Shown: one piece after another, positions 50,652 to 59,013 of the stretch
Layout: each line of letters starts with the position of its first letter
Numbering within the stretch: the first letter of the stretch is position 1
Assembly: GCF_021109255.1 (NCBI RefSeq)
Contig: NZ_JAJODG010000002.1
Strand: one strand, 5' to 3'
Length of the DNA: 64,000 bases
Origin: Merdimmobilis hominis
GTDB taxonomy: Bacteria; Bacillota; Clostridia; Oscillospirales; Ruminococcaceae
Notes under the pieces: generated by a model
The model's input: the letters and a program-made list of their open reading frames with translations, nothing else
What the model was told of the DNA's origin: nothing
The model's database searches: none
Position numbers and translations under genes: made by a program

Positions 50652-50686
50652 CGCAAAAAACGGCCGTGGGGACGATTCCCCGGCCA
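50652..50686 (-). terminator. Attenuator-like terminator in the corA leader
   Basis: Minus strand GGCC-GGGGA, loop, TCCCC-AC-GGCC (50685-50662) followed by GTTTTTTG. It would end a short leader RNA about 100 nt after the promoter. Between it and the leader peptide lie further hairpins, including TTTTGGGG/CCCCAAAA. Confidence 0.75.
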
Positions 50687-50780
50687 TCCCACAAGCGGTG
50701 GCCCCCCATGGGGAGTTTTGGCAGGCCGCCCAGCCAATATGCCGACGGGCCCCTGCTTCTTCCACAGCTTGCCTGTGGTT

Positions 50781-50809
50781 ATTATACCAATCTCCAACCG
50801 TGATTGCAA
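50781..50809 (-). promoter_or_regulatory. Promoter of the corA leader
   Basis: Minus strand TTGCAA (50809-50804), 17-bp spacer ending in TGG, and a perfect TATAAT (50786-50781). The leader RNA to corA is about 385 nt. Confidence 0.7.
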
Positions 50810-51037
50810 GAGAAATACCGGGATTTTCCCGCAAAAATCCCCTTTTTAATACAAAATTCCGGTTTTAATCCCCCAAAATGAAGCCGGACGCCGTTTTTCA
50901 CCCGATTGATGGCAATTTCCCGATTTTGATTCCCATTAAATTGGGCCCAAACGCCCGGCTGGATCCCCATGGGTGTTTTGGGCAAAAAACGGGAAAGACT
51001 AGTGAATGTTTCCCATTTGTGCGAAAGGAAGTTTTTT

Positions 51038-52819
51038 ATGGGTGTCATCTCCCTTTTATTGGTTTGGGATGGGGTTTCCGCCATCCTCTCCTCCGTGCTG
51101 GGCCTCTACCTGGCGCTGCCCGATTTCCCCTACCGTTGGCAGTACTCCCTGGGGACGCTGTTGGCGGCCTGGGTATTCTTTGCCCTCTTCGGTGCTTACC
51201 GGCGCAAACTGCGGCCCTCCATTTTCGCCATGCCCCTGCGGCTGGTGGGTGCCAGTTTGGCGGCAGGGTTTTCCCTCTCCCTCCTTTCAGGGGAATGGGG
51301 GGTGACGCCGGCGGCGCTCATCCTGACCTTTACCCCCCTGTGCGCTCTGGCACTCGCTGGGCGGATCCTCCTCTCCAAGGACCGGCCCCAGCGCCAAGGG
51401 CCCATGAGGGCGGCGGTTTACGGAGCCGGGGAGCTGGGTTGCCTCCTGGTGGATCGGTTTGGCGGGATGCAGGGCCCCCGGCCGGTGCTCTTCCTGGACG
51501 ATGACCCGGCGAAAAAAGGGACCCTCTACAAAGGGGTGCGGGTAGTGGGTGGGCTGGAAACCCTGCCCCGTTTGGCGGGCAAGGTGGATTGCCTTGTTGT
51601 GGCCATCGACCAGCTCTCCCCCCGGAGGCTCAAAAAGGCCATCCAGCTGGCGGCGGCCCAAGGTCTTCCCCTCAAGCGGTTCGGGCTCTTTGACCAGCAG
51701 GAGGAAATGTCCGCCGCACGGCTGGGGGAGATCCACCCGGAGGACCTCCTCCGGCGGGAAGCAGTAGCTCTGGATGCCACCCCCTTGCGCGCCTTGCTCG
51801 CCGGGAAAACAGTGCTGGTCACCGGCGGTGCGGGTTCCATAGGGTCGGAACTCTGCCGCCAAACCCTTCAGCTGGGGGCGGATCATCTCGTCGCGTTTGA
51901 CATTTCGGAAAACGGACTCTTCCAGCTTGGCAGAGAGCTCTCTTCCCTCTACCCCGCTGACCGTTACACCTTGGAAGTGGGCTCGGTGCGGGACAAGAGC
52001 CGTATGAACCAGCTGATGGAACAATACCGCCCAGCCATCATCCTTCACGCAGCGGCCCACAAACACGTGCCCATGATGGAGGCCTGCCCCAGCGAAGCGG
52101 TAAAAAACAACCTCCTGGGCACCAAGACCGCGGCCGAGGCGGCGATTGCCGCGGGGGCGGAGCTGTTCGTCCTCATCTCCACCGACAAGGCGGTCAATCC
52201 CTCCAGCGTCATGGGGGCCACCAAACGGGGGGCGGAGCTCTGTTTGCAGCTGTTGTGGGGGCGGCATCCCGCCACCCGGTTCTGCGCGGTGCGGTTCGGC
52301 AATGTGCTGGATTCCCAGGGGAGCGTGGTGCCCATCTTCCGGGAACAGATCGCCCGGGGAGGCCCGGTGACCGTCACCCACCGGGAGATGCGCCGATATT
52401 TTATGACCATTCCGGAGGCGGTGCAGCTGGTGCTCCACGCCGCTGCCCTCAGCCATGGCGGGGAGACCTTTGTCCTGGATATGGGGGAGCCGGTGGCCAT
52501 CTACGACCTGGCCTGCGACATGATCCGCCTGTGCGGCTACCGCCCCCACCAGGATATTGAAATCCAGTTCACCGGCCCCCGCCCTGGGGAGAAACTGCTG
52601 GAAGAACTGGAACTCCCGGAGGAGGAAACCCACCCCACCTCCTGCCCTCGGATCACCGCCTTTTCCTGGAGGGAATGGGCTTCCCCAGCAGCGGAGGGAC
52701 TGTTTGAGAAGCTCAAGGAAGCCGCCTCTGCCGGGGACGGTTCCCAGGTGCTCGCCCTGCTCCACCAACTGGTGCCCACCTACCGGTGTCCTCCTATCCA
52801 AGAGGAGCACACCATGTAA
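51038..52819 (+). CDS. Membrane-linked nucleotide-sugar 4,6-dehydratase/epimerase (CapD/FlaA1 family)
   Basis: The protein has 593 residues. The N-terminus carries three to four membrane helices, then a Rossmann CoA-binding-like domain (VYGAGELGCLLVDRF), and the C-terminal SDR domain with VTGGAGSIGSELCRQ, HAAAHKHVPMMEACPSEAVKNN and a Tyr-less active site wording SVMGATKRGAE typical of the UDP-GlcNAc 4,6-dehydratase group. It makes UDP-sugar precursors for capsule or glycan. AAAGGAAG precedes the ATG. No other polysaccharide gene is adjacent. Confidence 0.88.
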   Translation: MGVISLLLVWDGVSAILSSVLGLYLALPDFPYRWQYSLGTLLAAWVFFALFGAYRRKLRPSIFAMPLRLVGASLAAGFSLSLLSGEWGVTPAALILTFTPLCALALAGRILLSKDRPQRQGPMRAAVYGAGELGCLLVDRFGGMQGPRPVLFLDDDPAKKGTLYKGVRVVGGLETLPRLAGKVDCLVVAIDQLSPRRLKKAIQLAAAQGLPLKRFGLFDQQEEMSAARLGEIHPEDLLRREAVALDATPLRALLAGKTVLVTGGAGSIGSELCRQTLQLGADHLVAFDISENGLFQLGRELSSLYPADRYTLEVGSVRDKSRMNQLMEQYRPAIILHAAAHKHVPMMEACPSEAVKNNLLGTKTAAEAAIAAGAELFVLISTDKAVNPSSVMGATKRGAELCLQLLWGRHPATRFCAVRFGNVLDSQGSVVPIFREQIARGGPVTVTHREMRRYFMTIPEAVQLVLHAAALSHGGETFVLDMGEPVAIYDLACDMIRLCGYRPHQDIEIQFTGPRPGEKLLEELELPEEETHPTSCPRITAFSWREWASPAAEGLFEKLKEAASAGDGSQVLALLHQLVPTYRCPPIQEEHTM

Positions 52820-52825
52820 AAGAAC

Positions 52826-52860
52826 AAAAAAGAGGATGGCTAACGCCATCCTCTTTTTCT
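52826..52860 (+). terminator. Terminator after capD, also usable by ppa
   Basis: AAAAGAGGATGGC/GCCATCCTCTTTT (52828-52840, 52845-52857) with T and A runs on both sides, between converging genes. Confidence 0.88.
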
Positions 52861-52881
52861 CTCATTCATCCGCGCGGGGGG

Positions 52882-53412
52882 TTATCGGCAAAAATTTTCG
52901 ATATAGCTCTCAATCGCCTGAGAGATCACCTCAATGGCGGCATCCCGGCCTTTGGCCTCCTCCACCGCGGTCTCCTTGCCTTCCAGGGACTTGTACACCT
53001 GGAAGAAGTGGGACATCTCACTGAAAATATGGGTGGGCAGTTCGGAGATGTCCTTGTAGCCGTTGTAGGTGGGGTCGTCAAAGGGGATGGCGATGATCTT
53101 CTCATCGTGGCGGCCGTTGTCAATCATGGAGATCACCCCGATGGGGTAGCAGCGGACCAGGGTGAGAGGATCGATGGCCTCGGAGCAGAGAACTAGCACA
53201 TCCAAAGGGTCCCGGTCGTCGCCATAGGTCCGGGGGATGAAGCCATAGTTGGCCGGATAATGGGTGGAGGTATACAGCACCCGGTCCAGCATGATGAGGC
53301 CGGTTTCCTTATCCAGCTCGTACTTCTTCTTGCTGCCTTTTTCAATCTCAATGACCGCCATAAAATCTGTGGGGGAGACCCGCTTGGGATTGATGTCATG
53401 CCAAATGTTCAT
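52882..53412 (-). CDS. ppa: Inorganic pyrophosphatase, family I
   Basis: The protein has 176 residues. IEIEKGSKKKYELDKETG, DRVLYTSTHYPANYGFIPRTYGDDRDPLDVLVL (the D-x-D-P-x-D-V-L-V-L signature) and the later metal-binding Asp region are diagnostic. It hydrolyses PPi from biosynthesis, cytoplasmic. The ATG at 53412 follows GGTGG; a longer open frame upstream runs through two other genes and is not used. It is downstream of the sigma-like gene pair, 125 bp away. Confidence 0.93.
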   Translation of the reverse strand: MNIWHDINPKRVSPTDFMAVIEIEKGSKKKYELDKETGLIMLDRVLYTSTHYPANYGFIPRTYGDDRDPLDVLVLCSEAIDPLTLVRCYPIGVISMIDNGRHDEKIIAIPFDDPTYNGYKDISELPTHIFSEMSHFFQVYKSLEGKETAVEEAKGRDAAIEVISQAIESYIENFCR

Positions 53413-53537
53413 ATCGTTCCACCATTTCTCCGGCGGCCTAGTTTCGGCACTGTCCGCCGCCGGACAGACAGGCCCACGCATTTTTCTGGGGGCAGATCGT
53501 TGCCACATCCTTATTATAAGAAAAACGGCGGGCGATT

Positions 53538-53837
53538 TCAAGGGAGATTGTATTTTTGCAGGGCGATACAGCCTTTGGCAAACCCTTGGAGCCGTTTTTT
53601 CGCCCCCTGAACCCGGCGGCAGGCAGCGGAAGGGCTGACCCCCAGCCGCTCCCCCACCTGGGCGAGGGTCAGGCCCTCTCCGTAATACAGGGTGATAGCT
53701 TCCCTCTGGCGGGCGGTCAGCTGGGTTTTCATCCCCTCCTGCAAAATGGCGCGGTAGAACTGGCGCTGGCGGCGGTTGTCCTCCCCCGTGGGCTCGGTCA
53801 GGTGGTCCAGGCTGTCGTATAAGGCGACCCGTCTCAT
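53538..53837 (-). CDS. Sigma-70 region 4-like helix-turn-helix protein
   Basis: The protein has 99 residues. The block LTARQREAITLYYGEGLTLAQVGERLGVSPSAACRRVQGAKKRL is a sigma region-4 helix-turn-helix, without the region 2 needed for a full sigma factor. Its ATG shares one base with the stop of the preceding small gene (TGATG), so the two are translated together. It may be a stand-alone regulator, similar in design to phage or spore-lineage small activators (DUF1492-like). The target is unknown. Confidence 0.65.
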   Translation of the reverse strand: MRRVALYDSLDHLTEPTGEDNRRQRQFYRAILQEGMKTQLTARQREAITLYYGEGLTLAQVGERLGVSPSAACRRVQGAKKRLQGFAKGCIALQKYNLP

Positions 53838-54034
53838 CAGCGCTTGCCCAGATACCGGGCGATCTGCCCCATCGCCCAGTTGAGGTCTGCCACTTCCTCC
53901 CGCAGCATGCGGATGCGGCGATCCAGCCCATGGGAATCCCCCAGTTCCCCGGGCGGCGGCTGGGCAGAAAGCTGGGCAATCCGTTCCAGCAGCATCCGCC
54001 GGGATTCCCGGTACTCCTCCAAAAGGCGGCGCAT
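53837..54034 (-). CDS. Small coiled-coil protein coupled to the sigma-like gene
   Basis: The protein has 65 residues: MRRLLEEYRESRRMLLERIAQL, a Pro-rich break, then RRIRMLREEVADLNWAMGQIARYL. Two helices with heptad-like leucines suggest a coiled-coil or helical hairpin partner. AAAGGAGGAGG stands just upstream of the ATG at 54034. The stop overlaps the start of the sigma-region-4 gene. No family is recognised; an anti-sigma or partner role is only a guess. Confidence 0.55.
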   Translation of the reverse strand: MRRLLEEYRESRRMLLERIAQLSAQPPPGELGDSHGLDRRIRMLREEVADLNWAMGQIARYLGKR

Positions 54035-54132
54035 TGGCACCTCCTCCTTTCCCATTGGTATGGCTTCATCCTACCGGAAAGAGGGCGTACAAAACGGTTT
54101 GTCCTCCATGGGATTTCGTAACAATTTGCCCG

Positions 54133-54161
54133 TTGTTTCTGGGGGGAAAGTGTGGTATTGT
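54133..54161 (+). promoter_or_regulatory. Promoter of the patatin-GNAT gene
   Basis: TTGTTT (54133-54138), 17-bp spacer and TATTGT (54156-54161), giving a leader of about 240 nt in which no gene is seen. Confidence 0.4.
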
Positions 54162-54405
54162 TAAAAAATAGTGGCAGTGTTTTATAGCATCCGGAAGGCC
54201 GGCTGTTTTTGCCCATCTGGCCTCCCCTTTCCAAGAGCTGTATGAAGGAAGATGGAGGCAGATTGGCCCCTATGTGGTCCAAAAAACACGGCGACATGGA
54301 CCGCACAAACCCATTGATTTTCTCCCTCCTCCACCAAGCTGGATGGGGGATTGCAGCAGAGGCGGGGGCATTCCCTCCGGCTCGCTTAGAAAGGATGAGA
54401 CAACA

Positions 54406-56298
54406 TTGAAACGAGCTATTGTATTGGGCGGGGGCGGTTCCCGCGGCTCCTACCAGATCGGTGTATGGGAGGCCCTGCGGGAGCTGGGCATCGATTACCA
54501 GATCGTCACCGGCACCAGCATCGGCGCCCTCAACGGCGCGCTGATGGTTCAGAACGACTTTGAAGCGGCCAAATCCATGTGGGAGACCATCCGATACGAC
54601 TCGGTGCTGGGCTCGGTGTCGGAAGGGGATTTTGAATCTCTGGAAGGGGCTTCTAAAATTTTCAAAAGCTTCCTGCGGGATGCGGTCTCCAAAGGGGCGC
54701 TGGACATCGGCCCCTTGGAAAACCTGGTGCGCACCCATTTAAAAGAGGATGTGGTGCGCTCTTCCCCCATTGAGTTCGGCCTGGTGACAGTGGAGTTCCC
54801 CACCATCAAAGAGGTGGAGTTGACCAAGGAGGAAATCCCCGACGGGATGATGGCGGAATACCTGCTCGCCTCTGCCGCCTGCTTCCCCGCCTTTGAGACC
54901 CGCAGGATTGAAAACAGCAAATACATCGATGGCGGGTACCGCAACAACCTGCCCATCGATATGGCTGTAGAGCTGGGCGCCAACGAAATCATCGCAGTGG
55001 AGCTGAAATCCATCGGCTTTATCCCCAAGCTCCAGGCCGGCGACGTGCCGGTACGGTACATCCGCAGCTACTGGAATCTGGGGATTTTCCTCAACTTCGA
55101 CAGCCCCCGCATCCTGCGCAATATGCGCCTGGGGTACCTTGACACCATGCGCTCTTATGGCAAAATCGAAGGGGTGGCCTACGCTTTTCCCCTGGGTTCC
55201 GCCCAGGCTAACTATGAGGCCATGAGGCCTGTCCTCCAAGAGATGGGCGCTTACCTGGATTTTGACGTCTCCCGCCAGGCCCGCAACCCCATGGAAAAAC
55301 TGGTGAAGCTCCGCCTCTCCCGCCACCTGAAAGACGGCAAGCGGCTGCGGTTTGATTCCCCCCGGGTGGTGCAGCGGGCGGCGGAGATCGCCGGCGAGGT
55401 CCTTTCCCTTCCCCCAGCCCGGATGTATGAGTGGGAGGAGTTCAACACCCAGTTGATGGAACAGATGGATCAGCTGGAGCGGGTCTCGGTGGAAAAGCTG
55501 GAAACCTTAGTCCGCACAGTGCGGGACGCCCGCTCCGCCGCCGGTCTGACCGAGGAAATCAAATCTCTGGATGTGCGGCAGATCGCCGCCCTGTTCTGCG
55601 ACTGGATAGACGAAGCCTGGAACGGCGGGAAAAATTACCTCTGGCTGGCCGCAGCCGCTGCCCCCAAGGAGTTTATCGCCGCCGCTTATCTCTATGGGCT
55701 GTATCTGCGCCGCCAAGGGGTTACGGGGAAGAGCATGGTCACCCTGGACACCAGACAGGTGGTGCTGAAGCCCCTGACCATCCGGGATTTAAACCGAGTC
55801 CACCAGCTGGCCAGCGACCCGGAAGTGGCCAAGAACATGCGCTTTTCGGTCCATAAGTCCCTGGAGGAGACCCGCCAGATGGTAGAGGAGTACCTGGCAG
55901 GGGCCAAAGACGGCAGCAAGTTCCCCTTCACTGTTTGGGCCAAAGAGGACGGCAGGTTTGTGGGGGTGTTTGTCATCAAGGGCGACCACCTGGAAGAGCG
56001 CCCCGGCGAGTATGAGATGACCGCCTTCTTCGGAAAAAACAGCTGGGGCCACGGCTACCTCACCGAGATTCTGGGGGCAGCCGCCGATTTCGTCTTCACT
56101 CAGCTGGATGGGGTCTGTCTGCGGGGCTATGTGCTGGAGCGGACCATCGGTTCCCAAAAGGCACTCCAGCGCAACGGCTTTGTATTGGAGCGGGAGATTT
56201 TCCGCGATGGGATGCCCTGCAAGCTCCAAGTCCACAAGATGGATCGCAGCCTGTATGAAGAGCTGCGCGGCCATGCAACTGAAGCATCGGGCAAATAA
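54406..56298 (+). CDS. Patatin-like phospholipase fused to a GNAT acetyltransferase
   Basis: The protein has 630 residues. The N-terminal half is a patatin domain: oxyanion loop GGGGSRG, nucleophile elbow GTSIG and catalytic Asp in DGGYRNNLP. A helical middle (about 300-460) leads to a C-terminal RimJ/RimL-type GNAT domain: VVLKPLTIRDLNRVHQLASDPEV, a central strand FPFTVWAKEDGRFVG, NSWGHGYLTEILGAAADF (acetyl-CoA loop) and SQKALQRNGFV. The two enzymes in one chain are unusual. The start is a TTG at 54406 behind AAAGGATGAG; it could act on a lipid and acetylate the product or a partner, but this is unproven. Confidence 0.82.
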   Translation: MKRAIVLGGGGSRGSYQIGVWEALRELGIDYQIVTGTSIGALNGALMVQNDFEAAKSMWETIRYDSVLGSVSEGDFESLEGASKIFKSFLRDAVSKGALDIGPLENLVRTHLKEDVVRSSPIEFGLVTVEFPTIKEVELTKEEIPDGMMAEYLLASAACFPAFETRRIENSKYIDGGYRNNLPIDMAVELGANEIIAVELKSIGFIPKLQAGDVPVRYIRSYWNLGIFLNFDSPRILRNMRLGYLDTMRSYGKIEGVAYAFPLGSAQANYEAMRPVLQEMGAYLDFDVSRQARNPMEKLVKLRLSRHLKDGKRLRFDSPRVVQRAAEIAGEVLSLPPARMYEWEEFNTQLMEQMDQLERVSVEKLETLVRTVRDARSAAGLTEEIKSLDVRQIAALFCDWIDEAWNGGKNYLWLAAAAAPKEFIAAAYLYGLYLRRQGVTGKSMVTLDTRQVVLKPLTIRDLNRVHQLASDPEVAKNMRFSVHKSLEETRQMVEEYLAGAKDGSKFPFTVWAKEDGRFVGVFVIKGDHLEERPGEYEMTAFFGKNSWGHGYLTEILGAAADFVFTQLDGVCLRGYVLERTIGSQKALQRNGFVLEREIFRDGMPCKLQVHKMDRSLYEELRGHATEASGK

Positions 56299-56338
56299 AA
56301 ACATCCCCAGGCCTTGACGGCCTGGGGATGTTTTTTTA
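56299..56338 (+). terminator. Bidirectional terminator
   Basis: ACATCCCCAGGCC/GGCCTGGGGATGT (56301-56313, 56319-56331), a perfect 13-bp stem with T and A runs, between converging genes. Confidence 0.92.
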
Positions 56339-57064
56339 CGCGTTGAGGACTTTGCTCAAAAACTCTTTGGTGCGGGGGTTCTGGGGGTTGCCGAAGATGT
56401 CTTGGGGACTTCCCTGCTCGGCGATGACACCGCCGTCCATAAACAGGACCCGGTCGGAGATCTCCTTGGCAAAGCCCATCTCGTGGGTGACGATGACAAT
56501 GGTCATCCCTCCCACTGCCAAGTCCCGGATGACCTCCAGCACCTCCCCTACCATCTCAGGGTCCAGGGCGCTGGTAGGCTCGTCAAAGAGCATCACATCC
56601 GGGTTCATGGCCAAGGCGCGGACAATGGCAAGCCGCTGTTTCTGCCCGCCGGAGAGCCGCTTGGGGTACTCCTGAGCCTTGCTTTCCAGCCCCACCTTGC
56701 CCAGCAAATCCATGGCCATCGCTTCTGCCTCATCCTTTGGCATCTTCTTCACCAGGATGGGGGCCAGGGTGATGTTTTCCAGCACGCTCTTGTGGGGGAA
56801 GACGTTAAAGTGCTGGAACACCATGCCCATTTTCTGGCGGTGCTTGTCGATGTCCACCCCTTTGGCGGTGATGTCCACCCCTTCAAAGAGGATTTGGCCC
56901 TCCTCTGGTTTTTCCAGCAGGTTTAGGCAGCGCAGGAAGGTCGACTTGCCGCTTCCCGATGGGCCGATAATGGAGACAACTTCCCCTTTGTGGATCTCTT
57001 CATTGATCCCCTTGAGGACGTGGAGCTCCCCGAAATATTTGTGCAGATTGGTTACCTTAATCAC
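56336..57064 (-). CDS. Polar amino-acid ABC transporter ATP-binding protein (GlnQ family)
   Basis: The protein has 242 residues. Walker A GPSGSGKST, signature RLSGGQKQRLAIVRALAM, Walker B VMLFDEPTSALDPEM and the His switch THEMGFAKEI are complete. FQHFNVFPH is the Q-loop typical of amino-acid importers. It overlaps the permease gene by 8 bp and ends the leftward transporter operon at a bidirectional terminator. Confidence 0.93.
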   Translation of the reverse strand: MIKVTNLHKYFGELHVLKGINEEIHKGEVVSIIGPSGSGKSTFLRCLNLLEKPEEGQILFEGVDITAKGVDIDKHRQKMGMVFQHFNVFPHKSVLENITLAPILVKKMPKDEAEAMAMDLLGKVGLESKAQEYPKRLSGGQKQRLAIVRALAMNPDVMLFDEPTSALDPEMVGEVLEVIRDLAVGGMTIVIVTHEMGFAKEISDRVLFMDGGVIAEQGSPQDIFGNPQNPRTKEFLSKVLNA

Positions 57065-57725
57065 CGCGGCTCATTCTCCTTTCCAGCAGCACCACACCCT
57101 TGGAGAGGGTAAAGGTCAAACAGAAGTAGATCATTGCGACGATCATCAGCGGTTCCAGCGTCAGGTACAAAGCGCCCTTGATGGTGGCCTGCACCGTCAT
57201 CAGCTCCCCGACGAAGAAGGTGGAACCCAGGGAGGAATCTTTGACGATCATGATGAACTCGTTGCACAGGGCGGGCAGGATGTTCTTGATGGCCTGGGGG
57301 AGGATGATTTCCCTCATGGTCATAGAACTGGAGAGGCCCAGGGAACGGGCCGCCTCCGCCTGGCCCACATCCACCGCTTGGATGCCGGCGCGGATGATCT
57401 CAGACACATAGGCCGCGCTGTTCAGGATCAGCGCCAGGATGACGCAGTACAGCGGCTGGATGTCCATGTGAAGGAGCTCTGGAAGCGTCAGATAGGACAG
57501 GGTGATCTGCAGCAGCATGGGGGTGCCGCGGATCACTTCCACATAGGCGGCGGCCACCCACCGCAGCGGTGCGAAATTGACCCGCCTGGCTAGGCAGATC
57601 AAGGAGCCTAGGATGGCCCCAAACAGCACGGTGAGGAACGCCATATACAGGGTCACGCCGGTGCCCTTGACGAACATCATGCCGTACCGGGATAATAAGC
57701 TAATGATGGTTGTGATGGTTTCCAT
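57057..57725 (-). CDS. Polar amino-acid ABC transporter permease
   Basis: The protein has 222 residues with about five membrane helices. VEVIRGTPMLLQI and YVSEIIRAGIQAVDVGQAEAARSLGLSS are the HisM/GlnP family signature and coupling loop. A homodimer would form the channel. The binding-protein gene is 106 bp upstream on the same strand; the ATPase gene overlaps downstream by 8 bp. Confidence 0.92.
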   Translation of the reverse strand: METITTIISLLSRYGMMFVKGTGVTLYMAFLTVLFGAILGSLICLARRVNFAPLRWVAAAYVEVIRGTPMLLQITLSYLTLPELLHMDIQPLYCVILALILNSAAYVSEIIRAGIQAVDVGQAEAARSLGLSSSMTMREIILPQAIKNILPALCNEFIMIVKDSSLGSTFFVGELMTVQATIKGALYLTLEPLMIVAMIYFCLTFTLSKGVVLLERRMSRGD

Positions 57726-57831
57726 CTGTTATACCCACCTCTTTATGGAAGTCTTTTGCCGGCAAAGAACCGATCCCCCGGAATGAGGCTCATCCCGGGG
57801 GGACCGCGTTTGCCTTGGCAAAGGACAAGAT

Positions 57832-58716
57832 TTATTTCTGGTCTTGCTGCTGGGAGAGCGCCAACTCCTGAGCATCGGCCAGCCACTGCTCATACAGGTC
57901 TTTTTCCTGGGTTTCCTCAATAATCCGATTGATCTCAGCCACCAGTTCCGGGTTGCCCTTGGGGATGGCCACTGCGGAACCGTCGTTTTTTAGCTCCCAG
58001 GGGATGTCGGCCATCATCAGGTTGTCATAGGTCTCGCAGTAGCCGTCGCCGGTGATGTTGGCGATGACCAAAGCGTCGATCTTCCCAGCTTGGAGCTGCA
58101 TGACCCCGTCGCCCAGTTTGGCGATGGGCACAATGTTGGCGTCGGGCATCTTCTCCTTGGCGCCTTCCATCTGGATGGAGCCGTTCTGCGCTCCCACCTT
58201 AACCTCCGGTTTGTTGAGATCCTCCACCGATTGGAACTTCTCTGCGTTCTCTTTAAGGATCATAATGCCCTGCTGGCTGGTTTTCTTATAGGGGATGGAG
58301 AAGTCCATCTTCTCAGCCCGCTCCGGTTTGGAGGCGATGCCAGAGATGGCAATATCGCATTTGCCTTCGGAGACGGCGGCCAAAACCGAGTCAAAATCCA
58401 TGGGCTGGATCACCAGCTCCACTCCAAGGGAGTCGGCGATGTACTTGGCCAGTTCAATATCCGAGCCCACATACTGCTCGTCTCCCTGGCCCATCTTCTC
58501 CAGGTCGATGAACTCATAAGGGGCGTAGTCCGGGCTGGTGACAAAGACCAGCTTGCCGGAGGATTTGATCTTCTCCAGGCGGTCAACCCCGCCGCTGGAG
58601 GACTGGCTGGACCCCTCGGAAGGGGTGCTGCTGGAATTTCCCTCGCCATTGCTGCAGCCGGCCAGGACAGAGGTCATGGTCAGGGTGGCGAGAATCAGAG
58701 CAAGAAGCTTTTTCAT
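57832..58716 (-). CDS. Polar amino-acid-binding lipoprotein, copy 1
   Basis: The protein has 294 residues. The lipobox is LAGC (residues 18-21). After a Ser-rich linker, SPDYAPYEFIDLEKMGQGDEQYVGSDIELAKYIADSLGVEL and DIAISGIASKPERAEKMDFSIPY are the SBP_bac_3 signatures. It delivers the amino acid to the permease directly downstream. AAAGGAGATTGTCGT precedes the ATG. It is a close paralogue of the next gene upstream. The ligand (glutamine, cystine or arginine type) cannot be decided. Confidence 0.92.
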   Translation of the reverse strand: MKKLLALILATLTMTSVLAGCSNGEGNSSSTPSEGSSQSSSGGVDRLEKIKSSGKLVFVTSPDYAPYEFIDLEKMGQGDEQYVGSDIELAKYIADSLGVELVIQPMDFDSVLAAVSEGKCDIAISGIASKPERAEKMDFSIPYKKTSQQGIMILKENAEKFQSVEDLNKPEVKVGAQNGSIQMEGAKEKMPDANIVPIAKLGDGVMQLQAGKIDALVIANITGDGYCETYDNLMMADIPWELKNDGSAVAIPKGNPELVAEINRIIEETQEKDLYEQWLADAQELALSQQQDQK

Positions 58717-58780
58717 ACGACAATCTCCTTTGAGCGATACTATCATGGATTGGGCGATTCCCCATCTTGAATATGTATAC

Positions 58781-58809
58781 ATTATATACGCATATTTATA
58801 ACAAATCAA
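58781..58809 (-). promoter_or_regulatory. Promoter of binding-protein copy 1
   Basis: Minus strand TTGATT (58809-58804), 17-bp spacer and TATAAT (58786-58781), closely similar to the promoter of copy 2. Confidence 0.75.
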
Positions 58810-58973
58810 GTGGTTTTTTTCACAAGTTCACCCGGGGTTTCTTTGGCGTTTCTATGGTTTTTACACAACTTTCACCCAATCTTCGCCAACCGGTCAAAAC
58901 CATAGGCAAGATTATGCAGAATATTTGCATAATATGTGGGAGGTTTCCGCCCCATCTGCTCCTGCTAAGACTG

Positions 58974-59006
58974 GCGGGGAGACCCATACAGGGCCTCCCC
59001 GCCGGC
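58974..59006 (-). terminator. Hairpin after binding-protein copy 2
   Basis: GGCGGGGAG/CTCCCCGCC across about 58974-59005, without a clear T run. The AT-rich rest of 58810-58973 shows no gene. Confidence 0.4.
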
Positions 59007-59013
59007 AATGGGA

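Noticed and set aside
50487..50780. M-box (Mg2+) riboswitch in the corA leader
   Set aside because: The conserved GGTGAGGCTCC and later M-box blocks could not be found by eye; a covariance search would settle it.
53413..54738. Long upstream extension of the ppa reading frame (over 400 codons)
   Set aside because: It crosses two real genes on the same strand and part of the patatin gene; ppa has a proper start at 53412.
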